DNA from: Bacillota bacterium
GTDB lineage: Bacteria; Bacillota; Clostridia; Lachnospirales; Lachnospiraceae
Direction of reading: 5' to 3'
Length of the DNA stretch: 64,000 nt
NCBI GenBank assembly: GCA_023457255.1
Contig: JAEWMB010000036.1
Span: forward strand, 1 to 64,000
Positions 34,130-42,948 of the stretch are shown here, in pieces (position 1 is the first letter of the stretch; every line of letters starts with the position of its first letter). Both the position numbers and the translations under genes were made by a program. The notes under the pieces are model-generated. The model saw only the letters and a program-made list of their open reading frames with translations, was not told where the DNA came from and searched no databases.

Positions 34130-34366
34130 ATGTCAAATCAGCAAGTAGAAAACTTAGTATCTTTATTAGACGGCTACGTGGAAAAGGGCGGACATCATTT
34201 AAACGTTAACGTGTTTACAAAAGAGACTTTATTAGATGCCCAGGCTCATCCGGAAAATTACCCGCAGCTTACGGTACGTGTTTCCGGTTATGCGGTAAAC
34301 TTTACAAAACTTTCAAAAGAGCAGCAGGATGATGTTATCTCAAGAACATTCCATCAGTCCATGTAG
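34130..34366 (+). CDS. Stand-alone glycyl-radical domain of pyruvate formate-lyase (GrcA/YfiD-like)
   Basis: A 78-aa protein equal to the C-terminal ~70 residues of a full-length PflB: GGHHLNVNV, then HPENYPQLTVRVSGYAV with radical G53, then the C-terminus DDVISRTFHQSM that is typical of PflB. In E. coli a similar free domain, GrcA, rescues oxygen-cleaved enzyme. Here the partner core at 31741 has no such domain of its own, so this small protein should be an obligatory subunit. It has a strong AAGGAGG ribosome site and tandem hairpins before it. Confidence 0.93.
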   Translation: MSNQQVENLVSLLDGYVEKGGHHLNVNVFTKETLLDAQAHPENYPQLTVRVSGYAVNFTKLSKEQQDDVISRTFHQSM

Positions 34367-34382
34367 GCACTTGATTTATGGG

Positions 34383-34503
34383 TAAAAGTGAACTCCCGTC
34401 ACTTTTATGGAAGTTAAGATGATCGGAATGAGGATATTTCGCTCATCGTATTGAGGTGCAAAGGTGCACCTTTTATCAGAATCGGCTTCGCAGTTTCTGA
34501 TAA
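34383..34503 (+). terminator. Terminator region after the pfl subunits
   Basis: Three hairpins in series: TAAAAGTGA/TCACTTTTA (34383-34407), AGGTGCA/TGCACCT with AAGG loop followed by TTTTA (34454-34475, the best rho-independent terminator), and TTATCAGAA/TTCTGATAA (34473-34503), whose left arm overlaps the end of the second. Confidence 0.75.
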
Positions 34504-34658
34504 GTTATATTTATATTTATGTAGTGTTAAGCCGATAGGAGTTTGCTACCGTTTTATTCATGACAAGTGAGACAGCTTGCTGGCTCGCCTGATGTATGGC
34601 GGTGGTGGACTCTTATTGTTTTAGGTCGAAAAATAGCGATGAGATGTATAATTAGTCA

Positions 34659-34711
34659 TTGACTTGGATTCCATATTTTGGTATATTATAACTAGTCCAA
34701 TATTACTAGTT
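34659..34711 (+). promoter_or_regulatory. pflA promoter with an AACTAGT/ACTAGTT inverted repeat at the start site
   Basis: TTGACT (34659-34664), 17-bp spacer, TATATT (34682-34687). Starting 3 bp after the -10 is AACTAGT-N8-ACTAGTT (about 34690-34711), covering the expected start. It may be a repressor site or an RNA hairpin. The leader to the ATG is ~235 nt. Confidence 0.65.
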
Positions 34712-34861
34712 TTGTAATAAGAAGGAGTAATTTTGCCTTGTATTTTCTTAGTTCGTGTAATAATTTCCTTATAAAATACGAATCAAGCAACGAATAAGAT
34801 TTTATTGCCGGCGATTAGGAAAGGATTGGATTGACAATTTTTATACCAAGGAAATGTGAAA

Positions 34862-34898
34862 AGATTCTAGGACGGCAAAATATGCGGGTTAAGAATCT
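34862..34898 (+). other. Inverted repeat in the pflA leader
   Basis: AGATTCT (34862-34868) pairs with AGAATCT (34892-34898) about 20 nt before the pflA ribosome site. It does not match the ZTP (pfl) riboswitch pattern. Possible RNA element. Confidence 0.35.
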
Positions 34899-34929
34899 CT
34901 AAGTTTCACGCTGGAAGAACGGAGGAACT

Positions 34930-35667
34930 ATGTTAGGAAAAGTCCATTCCACAGAATCATTTGGAACAGTAGACGGGCCTGGAATACGCTTTGTCGTATT
35001 TTTGCAGGGATGTCCAATGAGGTGTAAATACTGTCATAACCCGGATACTTGGGAAGTTAACGGTGGTACACTTCGATCGGTAGAAGATATTCTAAAGGAA
35101 TATGATTCTTACAAAGAATTTTTAAAAGGCGGTGGAATTACTGTAACCGGCGGAGAGCCTTTATTGCAGCTTGAGTTTGTTACAGAATTGTTTGAAGCAG
35201 CGAAGAAAAAAGAAATTCATACCTGCCTTGATACGTCGGGAATTACGTTTCGCCCGGCTGATAAGGAAAAGTACCTGCCTCTGCTCAAGGCGACAGACTT
35301 AGTAATGTTAGATCTAAAGCAGATGGATGCAATCAGGCATAAGGAATTAACAGGACATGACAATTCCAATATTTTAGAATTTGCCCGGTTCCTTTCTGAA
35401 CAGAAGGTTACCTTGTGGATTCGGTTTGTTGCTGTACCGGGAGTAACCGATGATCCAGAAGAACTAAGACAGCTAGGAGAGTTTTTAGCAGAACTAACCT
35501 CCTTAAAAGCCTTGGATGTACTTCCTTATCATACGATGGGAAAAAGTAAATATGAATCAATGAACATGACATATCCCTTAGAGGGAGTACCCGATATGAA
35601 GGTAGAGGATGCGGTTAAAATTAGAAATATTATTCTTAAGGCACGAAAGGAAGCAAGGAATAAATAG
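34930..35667 (+). CDS. pflA: Pyruvate formate-lyase activating enzyme (radical SAM)
   Basis: A 245-aa radical SAM enzyme that abstracts hydrogen from the glycine of the glycyl-radical domain. The cluster motif CxxxCxxC is C28, C32, C35 (GCPMRCKYCHNPD). GGIT-VTGGEPLLQ is the SAM-binding motif, and the TYPLEGVPDM tail is typical of PflA. Length is normal. GGAGGA precedes the ATG. It has its own promoter, separate from the core. pilB starts only 34 nt after it and no terminator is evident between. Confidence 0.96.
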   Translation: MLGKVHSTESFGTVDGPGIRFVVFLQGCPMRCKYCHNPDTWEVNGGTLRSVEDILKEYDSYKEFLKGGGITVTGGEPLLQLEFVTELFEAAKKKEIHTCLDTSGITFRPADKEKYLPLLKATDLVMLDLKQMDAIRHKELTGHDNSNILEFARFLSEQKVTLWIRFVAVPGVTDDPEELRQLGEFLAELTSLKALDVLPYHTMGKSKYESMNMTYPLEGVPDMKVEDAVKIRNIILKARKEARNK

Positions 35668-35701
35668 AGGGCTGCCTTAAGTTAGATAGGGAAGGATAGC
35701 G

Positions 35702-37429
35702 TTGGTAAAACACAGTACAACACAAGGGTTGCTTCATAGAAGAAGACGTTTGGGGGATTTGTTAATGGAGGAAGGTATCATTAACAATAAGCAGCTCGAG
35801 AAAGCATTGGAACATCAGAAAAAGGAGCAGAGGAAATTAGGAACCATATTAGTGGATATGGGTTTTACAACAGAGAGCGAGATAGCAGATGCGTTAGTAC
35901 AACAGTTAGGTCTGGAACGAATTGAGTTGTCCTCGATCCGTATTAAAGAAGAGGTGCTAAACCTCATACCGGAGCCTTCTATTTTGAAAAAATATGTAAT
36001 GCTGCCCTTTGCCTTTGCAGAGGGCAGTGTCACGAAGCTGTTAGTTGCCATGGAAAATCCTTTGGATATTATCGCCATGGATGATTTATCGATTGTGACC
36101 AATACACAAATCATACCGGTAATTGCCACGAATAAGGAGATTATGGCAGCAATTGACCGATATTATGGGAATGCAGAGGTACAAGCTGTCGCGAAACAAT
36201 TTACTAAGGAGAAAGAAAGCCAGTATAAGGAACTGGAGAATGAGTTAAATAACGGTGTCAATAATGCACCGATTGTTGTTTTAGTCAGAACAATCATTGA
36301 GCAAGCGGTAAGACAGCGTGCCAGTGATATACATATCGAACCTCTCGAGGGCCATATTCGGGTTCGTTACCGGGTAGACGGAGCTTTGCAGGAGGTGGGG
36401 GAATATCCGGATACCATGTTACCTGCGATTGCAGCGAGGGTGAAAATTATTGGGGGAATGGATATTTCAGAAAAACGTAAGCCGCAGGACGGACGTATTA
36501 CACAAGAGGTTGATAAGGTGGAATATGATATCAGAGTTTCGATTCTGCCAACCGTATTCGGGGAGAAAATTGTAATGCGTTTGACCGCAAAGAATGCCCT
36601 TACCAGAGAAAAGAGTCATCTGGGTTTTACGAAGGAAGAGTTACATAAGTTTCATAAGCTGTTAGAAAATCCTCATGGCATGCTGCTTGTGACCGGACCC
36701 ACCGGGAGCGGTAAATCAACCACACTCTATACAGCCCTTAGTGAGCTAAATAAAGAAGATGTGAACATCATTACGGTGGAAGATCCGGTGGAGGCAAATA
36801 TTAACGGTATCAATCAGGTGCAAGTCAATCCAAAGGCCGACTTAACCTTTGCAGCCGCACTTCGGTCGATTCTAAGACAGGATCCCGACATTATCATGAT
36901 TGGAGAAATCAGAGATCAGGAAACAGCCTCAATTGCTGTCACGGCTTCCATAACGGGACATCTAGTCGTAAGTACCTTACATACAAATTCAGCAGCAAGC
37001 TCGGTTACAAGGCTTGTCGATATGGGGATTGAACCATATTTGCTGGCAGATGCAACAATTGGCGTAATTGCACAGCGTTTAGTGAGACGCTTATGCAAAT
37101 GTAAGCGCCTAAGAAACCTATCGATAACGGATCATCAACTGCTGGAGCAAAAAGAAGGAGAGAATCTGCAGATTTATGAACCCTGCGGTTGCCCAAGCTG
37201 TAACGAAACCGGTTATCTTGGACGAATCGGCGTATACGAAATTATGCCGATATCGAATAATTTAAAAGCGATGATATCAAAAAACTGTACGGCAAAGCAA
37301 TTACAGGAAGAAGCACAAAAGGAAGGTATGAGCAGCTTAAAGGAAAGCGTAAAACGCTTGGTTTTAGAAGGAGTTACCTCCCTTGCGGAGATGAGACGGG
37401 TTGCTTATAGCAACGATGAAGATTCCTAG
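35702..37429 (+). CDS. pilB: Type IV pilus assembly ATPase PilB
   Basis: A 575-aa assembly ATPase. Residues ~10-160 form a T2SSE N-terminal domain (RRLGDLLMEEGIINNKQLEKAL). The ATPase domain has Walker A GPTGSGKST, the Asp box, Walker B-type DIIMIGEIRDQETA and the His box HLVVSTLHTN. A tetracysteine zinc motif (CKCKR ... CGCPSC) distinguishes PilB from PilT. The start is TTG 35702 behind GGGAAGGA, since the N-terminal family motif begins within 10 residues of it; ATG at ~35765 would cut it. First gene of the pilus cluster. Confidence 0.94.
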   Translation: MVKHSTTQGLLHRRRRLGDLLMEEGIINNKQLEKALEHQKKEQRKLGTILVDMGFTTESEIADALVQQLGLERIELSSIRIKEEVLNLIPEPSILKKYVMLPFAFAEGSVTKLLVAMENPLDIIAMDDLSIVTNTQIIPVIATNKEIMAAIDRYYGNAEVQAVAKQFTKEKESQYKELENELNNGVNNAPIVVLVRTIIEQAVRQRASDIHIEPLEGHIRVRYRVDGALQEVGEYPDTMLPAIAARVKIIGGMDISEKRKPQDGRITQEVDKVEYDIRVSILPTVFGEKIVMRLTAKNALTREKSHLGFTKEELHKFHKLLENPHGMLLVTGPTGSGKSTTLYTALSELNKEDVNIITVEDPVEANINGINQVQVNPKADLTFAAALRSILRQDPDIIMIGEIRDQETASIAVTASITGHLVVSTLHTNSAASSVTRLVDMGIEPYLLADATIGVIAQRLVRRLCKCKRLRNLSITDHQLLEQKEGENLQIYEPCGCPSCNETGYLGRIGVYEIMPISNNLKAMISKNCTAKQLQEEAQKEGMSSLKESVKRLVLEGVTSLAEMRRVAYSNDEDS

Positions 37430-37472
37430 AAAAAATTATTCCTGAATTACCAGTGGAGAGGTGATAAGAGCC

Positions 37473-38528
37473 ATGGTTACTATTGATGAATTGTTACGGC
37501 TATCAAAGGAGAAAGGAGCCTCCGACCTGCATATTACCGTTGGTATTCCGCCTAAAATTCGGGTACATGGAGAACTAAGGGATCTGGATTACCCGCGGAT
37601 GCAGCCTAGTGATACCGAAAACTTAGTGAAACCGCTCTTTAATGAACGGATAAAACAGGGTATGGAGGAGAAGGGAGAAGTTGACTTCGCTTATGCGATT
37701 TCCGGTGTTGGAAGGTTTCGTGTGAATATCTTTCGTCAGCGGGGTTCCTATGCATTGGTGATACGTTTGGTCGGAACCATCATTCCCGATGCAGAAACAT
37801 TGGGGATTCCAAGCTCGGTAATTAAGCTTACCGAAAAAAAGAGAGGGCTGATTTTGGTAACGGGTCCAACCGGGAGCGGTAAATCAACCACGTTAGCCTC
37901 CTTAATCGATATTATCAATACAACATATAATACCCACATTATAACGTTAGAAGATCCCATCGAATATCTGCATAATCATAAAAAAGCAGTTGTAAACCAG
38001 CGAGAAATCGGGCTTGATACCACAAGTTACGTACAAGCATTAAGGGCTGCTCTCAGGGAAGATCCTGATGTAATCCTAGTCGGTGAGATGAGAGATTTGG
38101 ATACCATCTCAATCGCGATTACTGCGGCAGAAACAGGGCATCTTGTATTTTCCACACTGCACACGACCGGTGCAGCCAATACCATCGATCGTATTATCGA
38201 TGTATTTCCGCCTCATCAACAGCAGCAGATACGAATTCAATTAGCCTCGGTACTAGAGTCTGTAATATCGCAGCAGCTAATTCCGAATCAAGAACAGACA
38301 GGGCGAGTTGCCGCCTTTGAGGTGCTGCATGCGAATTCCTCAATAAAGAATCTAATTCGTGAGGCAAAAACACATCAGATTGACTCCATGATACAGACGA
38401 ATAAGAAGTATGGGATGCAAACAATGGACGATGCAATTTATGACCTCTATTTGCACAGGAAGGTTGATGCAGAACACGCAATCCGTTATGCGTTAGACCC
38501 AAGATCGCTAGAGAGAAAATTATTTTAA
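37473..38528 (+). CDS. pilT: Twitching motility/retraction ATPase PilT
   Basis: A 351-aa hexameric ATPase that drives pilus retraction. Signatures: DLHITVGIPPKIRVHGEL at the N-terminus, Walker A GPTGSGKST, DPDVILVGEMRDLDTI, HLVFSTLHTTGAANTIDRIID and a PilT-type AFEVL motif. Length is normal and no zinc tetracysteine is present. ATG 37473 was preferred over GTG 37461 because GAGAGGTG fits it. It is 43 nt after pilB. Confidence 0.94.
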   Translation: MVTIDELLRLSKEKGASDLHITVGIPPKIRVHGELRDLDYPRMQPSDTENLVKPLFNERIKQGMEEKGEVDFAYAISGVGRFRVNIFRQRGSYALVIRLVGTIIPDAETLGIPSSVIKLTEKKRGLILVTGPTGSGKSTTLASLIDIINTTYNTHIITLEDPIEYLHNHKKAVVNQREIGLDTTSYVQALRAALREDPDVILVGEMRDLDTISIAITAAETGHLVFSTLHTTGAANTIDRIIDVFPPHQQQQIRIQLASVLESVISQQLIPNQEQTGRVAAFEVLHANSSIKNLIREAKTHQIDSMIQTNKKYGMQTMDDAIYDLYLHRKVDAEHAIRYALDPRSLERKLF

Positions 38529-38705
38529 CGAAGGGTTCCCGGTGATTTGAGGAGGTTTTATTGGTATCAATAGTTGAGTTTGTTATGGATTTTAGAAGAA
38601 GGTTACTTCAACTTAGTTAGAGGAAAGTTTTTATTCATTATCAATGTTATTTTGCAGTTCTTTTATAGCAATCAGTGTGTTGTATTAGCACTAAGGAGGA
38701 TAAGA

Positions 38706-39920
38706 ATGGCGGAATTTTCTTATATCGCTATTACAAAAGAAGGAAAAGAAAGAAAGGGAAAGATGGAAGCCTCCGATGAGACAAAAGTTCGTGTTTCTCT
38801 TCGGGGGGATGGACTTATTCCAATCACGGTAACAGAGTTAAACCTTTTAAATAAAGACATCAATATCACAGTTGGAAGTCCGGTAAAGGTAAGAGAACTG
38901 TCGGTATTTTGCAGGCAGTTCCAAAGTATCTTAAATGCCGGTGTTACTGTAGTAAATGCCTTAGATATGCTATCGTCACAGACAGAAAACAAGATATTTC
39001 AAAGTGCAATAAAGGAAACCAAGCAGTCTGTGGAACGAGGAGAAACTCTGGCAGATGCGATGAGAACATCACCAAAGATATTCCCATCGTTATTAGTTAA
39101 TATGGTAGAGGCTGGTGAAGCCTCAGGAAGCCTGGATAAAGCCTTTGGGCGAATGGCGTTACAATTCGAGAAAACAGCAAAATTAAAAGCACTGATGAAA
39201 AAAGCGATGATTTATCCGGTTATGCTATTGCTTGTGGCAACCGCAGTATTGATCATAATGTCCGTGGTTGTTGTACCGCAATTTGCAAAGATGTTTACGG
39301 AGATGGGAAGTGAGCTTCCTGTTATCACAAAATTTGTTATGAAGCTGAGTGATATGATCCGTTTTCGATGGTATCTCATAGCTGTTATTATACTTCTCTT
39401 CGCAGCAGGAGTGAAGGTACTGCAAACGAAGGAGGAAGGAAAAATATTATTTGGAAAACTAAAGTTAAAACTGCCGGTCCTTGGCAGACTGCATGTAAAG
39501 AGTGCCAGCGCAAACTTTGCACGTACGTTAAGTACCTTAATAGGCTCAGGAATACCGATAACACAAGCACTGGAGATCACGTCACGTTCCATGACCAATG
39601 TTTTATTTGAAAAAGCGCTTGGAAAAACCAAAGAAGAAGCAGAAAGAGGAGTTTCCCTTTCTACTCCGATAGCAGCAAGCGGCTTATTCCCGCCGATGGT
39701 ATCGCAGATGCTGCGTATTGGGGAAGAAACCGGTAATATCGAGGGTATGTTAGATAAGGTGGCAGAATATTACGAGGAGGAAGTTGAGATAGCGACACAG
39801 TCACTGTCAGCTTCTCTGGAACCAATTATCATTATAGTGATGGCGGTTATTATTGGTGTCATCGTAATGGCGATCTATATGCCAATGGTTAGTATGTACC
39901 AAGGACTTGATAAGCTGTAA
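38706..39920 (+). CDS. pilC: Type IV pilus inner-membrane platform protein PilC
   Basis: A 404-aa membrane protein of the GspF/PilC family with two duplicated T2SSF domains (~65-185 and ~270-390), each ending in hydrophobic helices (PVMLLLVATAVLIIMSVVVVPQF; PIIIIVMAVIIGVIVMAIYMPM). The family signature GEASGSLDKAFGRMA and GEETGNIEGMLDKVA are seen. It anchors the pilus motor. ATG 38706 was chosen for its AAGGAGG ribosome site. Confidence 0.94.
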   Translation: MAEFSYIAITKEGKERKGKMEASDETKVRVSLRGDGLIPITVTELNLLNKDINITVGSPVKVRELSVFCRQFQSILNAGVTVVNALDMLSSQTENKIFQSAIKETKQSVERGETLADAMRTSPKIFPSLLVNMVEAGEASGSLDKAFGRMALQFEKTAKLKALMKKAMIYPVMLLLVATAVLIIMSVVVVPQFAKMFTEMGSELPVITKFVMKLSDMIRFRWYLIAVIILLFAAGVKVLQTKEEGKILFGKLKLKLPVLGRLHVKSASANFARTLSTLIGSGIPITQALEITSRSMTNVLFEKALGKTKEEAERGVSLSTPIAASGLFPPMVSQMLRIGEETGNIEGMLDKVAEYYEEEVEIATQSLSASLEPIIIIVMAVIIGVIVMAIYMPMVSMYQGLDKL

Positions 39921-40119
39921 GGGAGTGAAGGAAACAAAAGCATCTTTTCTATTAATGAGAAGTATTAACCTGTAATTGACAGGGGTCATATCGGGTTTCA
40001 GCTTACAAAAGAGGAGTAGTTGGGAAAAGGAAAGAAAGCAGAGCATGTTCGAGGAACAGAAGCACGGAAACTTCGGTCGAACAGCGGAAAAAAGAAAAGA
40101 AAATAAGGAGGATACTGCC

Positions 40120-40545
40120 ATGAAGTTGGTAAGTAAGAAGAGAAAGAATAATAAGGGATTTTCCTTGGTGGAATTAATTGTTGTAGTTTTAATAATTGCG
40201 ATTATTGCGGTTGCGTTGGCACCACAGGTTATGAAATGGGTGGGGACGGCGAGAGATAATACGGATAAAAATAATGCAGCTACAATAAAATCGGCTGCTA
40301 TGACGGCATATGCTGAGTTTACGGCGGATGGTAATACTTTGTCATCTACTATGTCCGGAATTAAAGTAAACCCGACAGATATACCATCACCTACATTAAT
40401 TCCATCAACAAAAACAAGTATAAATCATTATATTGCAGAAGTACTTAATGGTGAGTATCCGAAAACAAAGGATGATACAGACTTTGAAATAACAATTACT
40501 AAAGATGGAACTGTTACTGTAATAGCCCCAACTGCAACTCCGTAA
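40120..40545 (+). CDS. Major type IV prepilin
   Basis: A 141-aa prepilin. The leader MKLVSKKRKNNKG ends at G13 before F14; mature residue 5 is Glu (E18), as needed for assembly, followed by the hydrophobic helix VELIVVVLIIAIIAVALA. The C-terminal globular part is short and ends in Thr/Pro. No disulfide pair is present. It lies between pilC and pilD, and has a good GGAGG ribosome site. ATG 40120 was chosen over upstream in-frame starts because the leader peptide begins there. Confidence 0.92.
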   Translation: MKLVSKKRKNNKGFSLVELIVVVLIIAIIAVALAPQVMKWVGTARDNTDKNNAATIKSAAMTAYAEFTADGNTLSSTMSGIKVNPTDIPSPTLIPSTKTSINHYIAEVLNGEYPKTKDDTDFEITITKDGTVTVIAPTATP

Positions 40546-40562
40546 GCTGAAGAGTTTTATCC

Positions 40563-41303
40563 ATGATAATCTACATACTAATCTTCCTTTACGGTATCAT
40601 CATCGGTAGCTTTCTAAATGTCTGCATCTACCGGATTCCAAGACAGGAAAATATCGTAATCACCAGATCTCATTGTATGAAGTGTGGCACTACACTTCAT
40701 GCAAGGGATTTCATACCGGTGTTTTCGTATGTTTTCTTAGGCGGCCGGTGCAGATATTGCGGGGAAAAAGTATCAATACAATATCCCCTTGTGGAACTTC
40801 TAAATGGCAGCCTGTGGGTGTTGACCTTTTTTCTGGCAGATGATCCTGTTAAAGGCATCTTATATTGCCTGATGATTTCGGGGCTGCTTGTACTTAGCGT
40901 AATTGATTGGCGGACCTTTGAGATACCGTTTGGGATTAATGTCTATTTGTTTATAATAGGAATAATTCGTGAAGTGGTGGATGGAATTTCTGGTTCCATC
41001 TTACTTGACTTTTTCTTGGTAAGCGGCTTTCTTCTGTTTCTTTTTGTAATTACGAGAGGAAGAGGGATAGGAGGCGGTGATATCAAACTGATGGCAGCAG
41101 TCGGTCTTATCCTTGGCTGGAAGCTTATTATAGTGGCATTCTTTTTTGGTTGTTTGTATGGTTCGGTAATTCACATGATACGAATGAAAGTTAGTGGAGC
41201 GGAACATGTGCTTGCTATGGGTCCATATTTATCAGCCGGCATCATTACTGCTGCATGGTTTGGTACAAAAATATTAGAATGGTATACCGCGGGGTGGAAC
41301 TAA
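40563..41303 (+). CDS. pilD: Prepilin peptidase / N-methyltransferase PilD
   Basis: A 246-aa polytopic aspartic protease that cleaves prepilin leaders and methylates the new N-terminus. The cytoplasmic zinc loop has C38, C41, C63 and C66. Catalytic aspartates are D115 (VIDWRTFEIP) and D173 (GRGIGGGDIKLM). About seven membrane helices. It follows the pilin gene by 17 nt and should process all pilins in the cluster. Confidence 0.95.
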   Translation: MIIYILIFLYGIIIGSFLNVCIYRIPRQENIVITRSHCMKCGTTLHARDFIPVFSYVFLGGRCRYCGEKVSIQYPLVELLNGSLWVLTFFLADDPVKGILYCLMISGLLVLSVIDWRTFEIPFGINVYLFIIGIIREVVDGISGSILLDFFLVSGFLLFLFVITRGRGIGGGDIKLMAAVGLILGWKLIIVAFFFGCLYGSVIHMIRMKVSGAEHVLAMGPYLSAGIITAAWFGTKILEWYTAGWN

Positions 41304-41328
41304 TACGGCTTGCAGGAGGGGATTAAAT

Positions 41329-42948
41329 TTGAGTAAGGTACTGTGTATTGAGATTGGAAATACTTCTATCCGGGTATGTGAGACGGACTACAAAAAGAAA
41401 AATCCCAAACTATATCAAACCTCGATTTGGGAAACTCCGGAGAAGATGTTTGAGGATGGGTACATCCGGGATAAAAATAAGTTTGCTGAGTTTGTGAAGG
41501 AACAGCTTCATAAGGAGGGCTATCGGCAGAAGAACGTTATCTTTGCGATTCAGTCCAATAAGATATTATCAAGAGAAATAACGATACCTTTGGTGAAAGA
41601 CAAACAAATCCCGGCGGTAATCGCAGCAGAGGCACATGAGTATTTTCCAAAAGATATTAAGGAATATATTGTTACATATTCCATATTGAGCAAGAATCCG
41701 GAGAAGAAAGAAATCTCCTTAATGGCTTATGCCGCCCCGTCAAGCTTAATTAAACATTATTACAGCCTTGCAGAATTAATAGGGCTGCAGGTGATGGGAA
41801 TTGATTTTATCGGTAACTCAAGTTACCAATGGTATAAAAAGAAAGCAAGCACAGAGACAGAGTTTGTATTACAGATAAAAGAGGACTATTCGTTTGTAAC
41901 CATTATGCAAAATGGCATACTTGCCTTGCAGCGTACAATTCCTTATGGCGGAGCTATGTTATATTCGCTGCTGCAAGATGCAGGAAAATATCGTATCGAC
42001 CAGCAGGAAGCCGCAGCTAGTGTAATCCCCTTCCATAGCTTTCAGGATAAGAGTTGGGAGGAATTTAAGGAGCAATCAAACCGAAAGGTATCAAATGATG
42101 ATTTTGAAAATGCAATTGAAATATTAAGCCTTTTTATAAATCAGGTAGCACGGATTATGGAATATTATACTTCAAGATTATCGCAAAGCCGTCAGCAGGA
42201 TAAAATTAAAAAAATAGCCTTGCTTGGCGGCGGTGCTGAGAAGTCAAAATTGAAGGAATTTATAGAAAAAGAATTACAAATACCGATTTCTTATTATGGA
42301 GCTGAGATTTCTATGAACGCCCATCAAGAGGTTATCATAGAGCAGGCGGAAGAGTTCATAGGATGCCTTGGAGCTTCCTATGGCATAATTAATTTTGTTC
42401 CGGAGGACTACAAAGAACTGGAGCAAAAGCGAGAATTTTGGAAGCTTTATATCGGGCTATTGCTGGCAGCCATATTAGCCGGAGGTATCTTAGTGAATGG
42501 CGGCTATCTTAATTATCAAAAAGAGCGAAATAAAAACAAAGAGCTTGAAGCTAAAATAGCCATGCTAAGTGGACTGGAACCATTGTTACAAGAGAGAAAT
42601 ATCTTAAAAGAGGCAGAAGAATCGTTAGCTTCTATGGATGCTTCTACTTATCGGCCGAACGAAGAGCTGAATGACTTGATTTTTTATCTGGAGGACAAGC
42701 TTCCAAGCAGTGCCGTCATACAATCCTTTACTTCAACGACGGAAGGCTTTACTGCAAGTATCACCACGGACTCCAAAGAATCTGCTGCCAAGCTATTGCT
42801 GCAGCTTCAAACGATACCTTACATTGCGGATGTAAAAATTGCAGGTATTACGGAAGTAACTAACGAGGAGTTTGGTACGAAAGTAATTATATTTTCTGTG
42901 TCTTGTATTTACCAAAATACGAAGATTGGGGGAAGTGCCAATGAATAA
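41329..42948 (+). CDS. Fused PilM-PilN pilus assembly protein
   Basis: A 539-aa protein. Residues 1-~350 are PilM: an actin-like fold (LCIEIGNTSIRVCE at the N-terminus, LLGGGAEKSKLKEFI near 300) with EYFPKDIKEYIV. Residues ~371-394 are a transmembrane segment. The remainder is PilN: short coiled coil and a ferredoxin-like domain (YLEDKLPSSAVIQSFTSTTEGF). In Gram-negative bacteria PilM is a separate cytoplasmic protein bound to PilN's N-terminal tail. Fusion makes that contact covalent. Start TTG 41329 with GCAGGAGGGG ahead. PilO overlaps its end by 8 nt. Confidence 0.9.
   Translation: MSKVLCIEIGNTSIRVCETDYKKKNPKLYQTSIWETPEKMFEDGYIRDKNKFAEFVKEQLHKEGYRQKNVIFAIQSNKILSREITIPLVKDKQIPAVIAAEAHEYFPKDIKEYIVTYSILSKNPEKKEISLMAYAAPSSLIKHYYSLAELIGLQVMGIDFIGNSSYQWYKKKASTETEFVLQIKEDYSFVTIMQNGILALQRTIPYGGAMLYSLLQDAGKYRIDQQEAAASVIPFHSFQDKSWEEFKEQSNRKVSNDDFENAIEILSLFINQVARIMEYYTSRLSQSRQQDKIKKIALLGGGAEKSKLKEFIEKELQIPISYYGAEISMNAHQEVIIEQAEEFIGCLGASYGIINFVPEDYKELEQKREFWKLYIGLLLAAILAGGILVNGGYLNYQKERNKNKELEAKIAMLSGLEPLLQERNILKEAEESLASMDASTYRPNEELNDLIFYLEDKLPSSAVIQSFTSTTEGFTASITTDSKESAAKLLLQLQTIPYIADVKIAGITEVTNEEFGTKVIIFSVSCIYQNTKIGGSANE

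Larger units (their letters stand above)
34367..34929. other. Intergenic region between the glycyl-radical subunit and pflA
   Basis: 563 bp without a gene. It holds the terminator hairpins (34383-34503), a stretch with no assigned function (34504-34650), the pflA promoter (34659-34687) and a long leader with inverted repeats. Confidence 0.7.

Noticed and set aside
33790..34140. Split pflB caused by a frameshift or sequencing error
   Set aside because: The core ends with a stop at the natural linker, each later gene has its own start and ribosome site, and 331 nt with hairpins separate the core from the radical domain. One indel cannot restore a normal gene.
34700..34929. ZTP (pfl) riboswitch in the pflA leader
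   Set aside because: The conserved ZTP riboswitch core sequences are not present; only simple inverted repeats are seen.
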